A DNA stretch of 9,432 nucleotides from Pseudomonadota bacterium (GTDB taxonomy: Bacteria; Pseudomonadota; Gammaproteobacteria; Xanthomonadales; Xanthomonadaceae), in contig JAEXRB010000230.1 of assembly GCA_023438325.1 (NCBI GenBank), positions 1 to 9,432 of the forward strand, written 5' to 3'. The first letter of the stretch is position 1. Every line of letters starts with the position of its first letter. Shown here piece after piece: positions 7,147 to 9,432 of the stretch. The position numbers and the translations under genes were made by a program. The notes below the pieces were generated by a model. It had not been told where the DNA came from. It saw only the letters and a list, made by a program, of their open reading frames with translations, and made no database searches.

Positions 7147-7162
7147 AGCAGCAATCATGCCA
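7147..7162 (-). promoter_or_regulatory. pilA: Candidate sigma-54 promoter of pilA
   Basis: The minus strand reads TGGCATGATTGCTGCT. The GG and GC dinucleotides are 10 bases apart, the -24 element TGGCA is intact, and the -12 element CTGCT differs from TTGCT by one base. A start near 7136 would give a leader of about 107 bases. RpoN with PilS/PilR drives pilA in Pseudomonas; the same is likely but unproven here. Confidence 0.65.
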
Positions 7163-7302
7163 ACCTGAATCCAGGCACTTCATTTGTGGCAGAGCGTGAC
7201 ACGAATCACGGACCCTCATCAGACTCACACCACCCCACAGCTATGCGGTGATGCAAAGCACGGAAATGATGCCTTGGTGATTTTGACATTGCGTCATTTC
7301 AT

Positions 7303-7315
7303 GTCACTTTGTGAC
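7303..7315. promoter_or_regulatory. Palindrome GTCAC-TTT-GTGAC, candidate regulator site
   Basis: This is a perfect 5-bp inverted repeat with a 3-base spacer, inside a run also containing TTGACA (7283-7288), TCATT and TGTCA (7302-7306). A separate GTGTC on the minus strand (7198-7202) fits the (C/G)TGTC element described for PilR sites. The palindrome lies about 170 bases upstream of the predicted pilA start, a usual distance for a sigma-54 activator. It could equally serve pilC. Confidence 0.35.
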
Positions 7316-7459
7316 GCTTTGGGACAACCCACACAGCCTGCATGCTCAGGAGTACGCCACCGCATCTTTCGGGCCACTACCTTCTGGCCTTGCACACTTG
7401 CTGTCAGGCATGTGCGCCAAATTCCTGAACGGCGTGGTAATGTTGCCACCGATGAAGCG

Positions 7460-7475
7460 GGCAGCTCGCGCTGCC
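7460..7475 (+). other. Hairpin in the pilC upstream region
   Basis: GGCAGC-TCGC-GCTGCC is a perfect 6-bp stem with a 4-base loop, about 70 bases before pilC. There is no T-run on either side, so it is not a typical terminator. It may be a leader structure or chance. Confidence 0.35.
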
Positions 7476-7543
7476 ACCCATGAGGGGCTGGGCCAACGCT
7501 TCCACTGTCAATGCCATCATTGAGGACGGAGGGAACTCCCGCC

Positions 7544-8800
7544 ATGTCTGCCACACGAGCCGCTGCCAGCAAGGCCGCACCACGCAATCCCAACCCGATG
7601 CAGCAATTCGTCTGGACGGGGGTGGACAAGCGCGGCACCAAGATGAAGGGCGAAACACTCGCCAAGAACGCCAGCCTGCTGAAGGCCGAGCTGCGCAAAC
7701 AGGGCATCACACCCAACTTGGTAAGAGCCAAGCCCAAGCCACTGTTTGGCTCGGCAGGCAAGAAGATCACGGCGCGCGATATCGCCATCTTCAGCCGCCA
7801 GATTGCCACAATGATGAAATCGGGCGTGCCCTTGGTGACTTCGTTCGAGATCATCTCCGGCGGACAGAAAAACCCAAAAATGAAAACGATGCTGGACGAC
7901 ATCCGCGCCAGCATCGAAGGCGGCAGCACACTGCACGAGGCGCTCGGGAAGCACCCACTGTACTTCGACTTGCTCTACCTGAATCTGGTGAAAGCAGGCG
8001 AAAGCGCGGGTGTACTGGAGACCGTGCTTGAAACCATCGCCAGCTACAAGGAAAACATCGAAGCCCTCAAGGGCAAGATCAAGAAGGCGATGTTCTACCC
8101 GATCATGGTACTGGCGCTCGCCCTGATTATCAGCGCGGGCCTGCTGATGTTCGTGGTGCCGCAGTTCGAGGAAGTGTTCAAGGGCTTTGGTGCCGACCTG
8201 CCTGCGTTCACGAAGATGCTCGTCAGTTTGTCCCACTGGATGGTGTCGTACTGGTGGCTGCTGTTCGGCAGCATAGGCATCGGAATTTTCGCCTTCATCC
8301 AGGCCAAGAAACGCTCCAAGTCGTTCGGGTTCTTCCTGGATCGGATGATCCTGAAAATCCCGGTGATCGGCGAGATCATGCACAACTCGGCCATCGCCCG
8401 CTTCGCCCGCACGCTGGCGATCACTTTCAAGGCCGGCGTGCCGCTGGTTGAGGCGCTGGATATCGTGGCCGGCGCTACCGGCAACATCGTCTACGAAAAA
8501 GCCGTGTTCCAGATCCGCGACGACGTGGCCGTGGGCTACCAGCTCAATGTATCGATGAAGCAGGTCGATCTGTTCCCGCACATGGTGGTGATGATGACCG
8601 CCATCGGCGAAGAGGCCGGTGCGTTGGACTCGATGTTGACCAAGGTGGCCGAGTTCTACGAACAGGAAGTCAACAATGCCGTGGACGCACTGGCCAGCCT
8701 GATCGAACCCATGGTAATGGTGGTGATCGGCACCTTGGTGGGCGGCATGGTGATCGGCATGTATCTGCCCATCTTCAAACTCGCGTCTGTTGTTAGCTGA
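7544..8800 (+). CDS. pilC: Type IV pilus inner-membrane platform protein PilC
   Basis: PilC is the cytoplasmic-membrane core of the pilus machine and couples the PilB and PilT motor ATPases to pilin insertion and removal. The product has 418 residues, normal for the family, with two T2SSF (GspF-type) domains at about 76-200 and 278-405. Typical stretches are ITARDIAIFSRQIATMMKSG (75-94), NSAIARFARTLAITFKAGVP (281-300) and GEEAGALDSMLTKVAEFYE (355-373). Membrane segments lie near 183-206, 232-253 and 387-410. I chose ATG 7544, which has GGAGG 11 bases upstream; an in-frame ATG at 7511 has no ribosome site. The stop is separated from the pilD start by one base, so the two are co-transcribed and probably translationally coupled. 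It is transcribed away from pilA. Confidence 0.98.
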   Translation: MSATRAAASKAAPRNPNPMQQFVWTGVDKRGTKMKGETLAKNASLLKAELRKQGITPNLVRAKPKPLFGSAGKKITARDIAIFSRQIATMMKSGVPLVTSFEIISGGQKNPKMKTMLDDIRASIEGGSTLHEALGKHPLYFDLLYLNLVKAGESAGVLETVLETIASYKENIEALKGKIKKAMFYPIMVLALALIISAGLLMFVVPQFEEVFKGFGADLPAFTKMLVSLSHWMVSYWWLLFGSIGIGIFAFIQAKKRSKSFGFFLDRMILKIPVIGEIMHNSAIARFARTLAITFKAGVPLVEALDIVAGATGNIVYEKAVFQIRDDVAVGYQLNVSMKQVDLFPHMVVMMTAIGEEAGALDSMLTKVAEFYEQEVNNAVDALASLIEPMVMVVIGTLVGGMVIGMYLPIFKLASVVS

Positions 8801-8801
8801 C

Positions 8802-9432
8802 GTGTTCGGTTTTCTGGTGGAATACCCGGCGCTGGCAATTGCCAGCGCCGCTGTTTTGGGCCTGCTGGTGGGCAGTTTCCTCAATGTGGAAATCCTGCGC
8901 CTGCCGCTGCGTATGCAGTGGCAGTGGGAGCGGGATGCGCGTGAGGTGTTGGCGCTGGAGGCTCCGGCGGCAACCGAATCGGCACCACCCGGCATCGTGG
9001 TGGAGCGTTCGCACTGCCCCAAGTGCGGACATCAGCTGGCCTGGTGGGAGAACATCCCGTTGCTGAGCTTTCTGGCGCTCGGCGGCAAGTGTCGCGGCTG
9101 CAAGGCGAAGATTTCCTGGCAATACCCGGCGGTGGAAGCACTCACTGGCGTGCTGTTCGCGCTGATCGTGTGGCGCTACGGCATCACGTGGCAGGCCGGC
9201 GCGCTGCTGGTGGTCACGGGCTTTTTCGTCGCGATGTCGGGCATCGATGCACGCACCACGCTGTTGCCCGATGCACTCACCCTGCCCTTGCTGTGGTTCG
9301 GCCTGCTGGTGAGTCTGGTGCCGCTGTTCGTTTCGCCTGCCGATGCCATCCTCGGTGCGGCGGTGGGTTATCTCTCGCTTTGGAGCGTGTACTGGGGCTT
9401 CAAGCTGCTCACCGGCAAGGAGGGCATGGGCT
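8802..9432 (+). CDS. pilD: Prepilin leader peptidase / N-methyltransferase PilD (3' end beyond window)
   Basis: PilD is a membrane aspartic protease that cuts prepilins after the leader Gly and methylates the new N-terminal Phe. 210 residues are visible. They include LGLLVGSFLN at 19-28, ILRLP at 31-35, a zinc-type pair of CxxC motifs (C72/C75 and C97/C100), IPLLS and KISWQYPAVEALTG, and the first catalytic Asp at 149 in GIDARTTLLPD. The second catalytic motif (GxGDFK) would follow KEGMG, exactly where the window ends, so catalytic competence cannot be confirmed. The start is GTG 8802, one base after the pilC stop; no ATG lies near and the ribosome site is weak, so translation probably depends on coupling. 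The normally conserved NVVI reads NVEI, placing Glu30 next to the first membrane segment. Confidence 0.96.
   Translation, partial: MFGFLVEYPALAIASAAVLGLLVGSFLNVEILRLPLRMQWQWERDAREVLALEAPAATESAPPGIVVERSHCPKCGHQLAWWENIPLLSFLALGGKCRGCKAKISWQYPAVEALTGVLFALIVWRYGITWQAGALLVVTGFFVAMSGIDARTTLLPDALTLPLLWFGLLVSLVPLFVSPADAILGAAVGYLSLWSVYWGFKLLTGKEGMG

Larger units (their letters stand above)
7164..7543. other. Non-coding divergent regulatory region between pilA and pilC
   Basis: No convincing gene lies here; the open frames have unnatural composition and no ribosome sites. It should hold activator sites for the leftward pilA promoter and a rightward promoter for pilC. Visible items are a TGACA/TGTCA-rich cluster with a palindrome at 7303-7315, a TTGACA at 7283-7288 that could be a -35 element for pilC (with only a weak CTTTGT 18 bases later), and a 6-bp hairpin at 7460-7475. 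pilB, which lies between pilA and pilC in Pseudomonas, is absent. Confidence 0.6.

Noticed and set aside
7184..7483. 99-codon plus-strand open frame in the pilA-pilC intergenic region
   Set aside because: It has no ribosome site, its composition is unlike the neighbours (His, Thr, Cys and Arg rich), and it overlaps likely regulatory sites.
7517..9022. 501-codon open frame on the minus strand
   Set aside because: It is antisense to pilC and pilD, His- and Gln-rich, with no ribosome site or recognisable motif.

Overview
The window is a type IV pilus locus from a GC-rich gammaproteobacterium, most likely of the order Xanthomonadales (Lysobacterales). The order is inferred from two things. The PilD sequence keeps the RMxWQWxRDARE and PPGIVVExSHCP stretches that I associate with Xanthomonas-type PilD. 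Also, pilC follows the pilin gene directly, with no pilB between them.

Layout, left to right. Positions 1-240 hold what looks like the 3' end of a plus-strand coding region whose reading frame is broken; I do not recognise it. Positions 306-6660 (minus strand) carry a second major-type pilin gene (306-668) and three tandem paralogous genes of about 611-624 codons (851-2710, 2714-4588, 4688-6523). Each paralog encodes a polytopic membrane protein with GT-C glycosyltransferase features and a soluble helical (TPR-like) C-terminal tail. A first pilin gene (6661-7029, minus) heads the cluster and is followed by a strong intrinsic terminator. A 514-base non-coding region (7030-7543) separates this pilin from the divergently transcribed pilC (7544-8800) and pilD (8802 to the right edge, incomplete).

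How the genes fit together. PilD cleaves and N-methylates prepilins at the Gly|Phe site, which both pilins have. PilC is the inner-membrane platform on which the pilus assembles. The three GT-C proteins sit between two pilin genes, and pilin-linked membrane glycosyltransferases (TfpO, TfpW) are known next to pilA in other bacteria. The simplest reading is a pilin glycosylation cassette amplified to three paralogs; this is inference. Both pilin genes have an upstream sequence with the GG-N10-GC layout of a sigma-54 promoter, fitting PilS/PilR/RpoN control as known for pilA.

The most interesting item is the pilin / three GT-C / pilin arrangement. The middle paralog differs at positions where the two outer ones agree. 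No mobile element, CRISPR array, tRNA or rRNA was seen.
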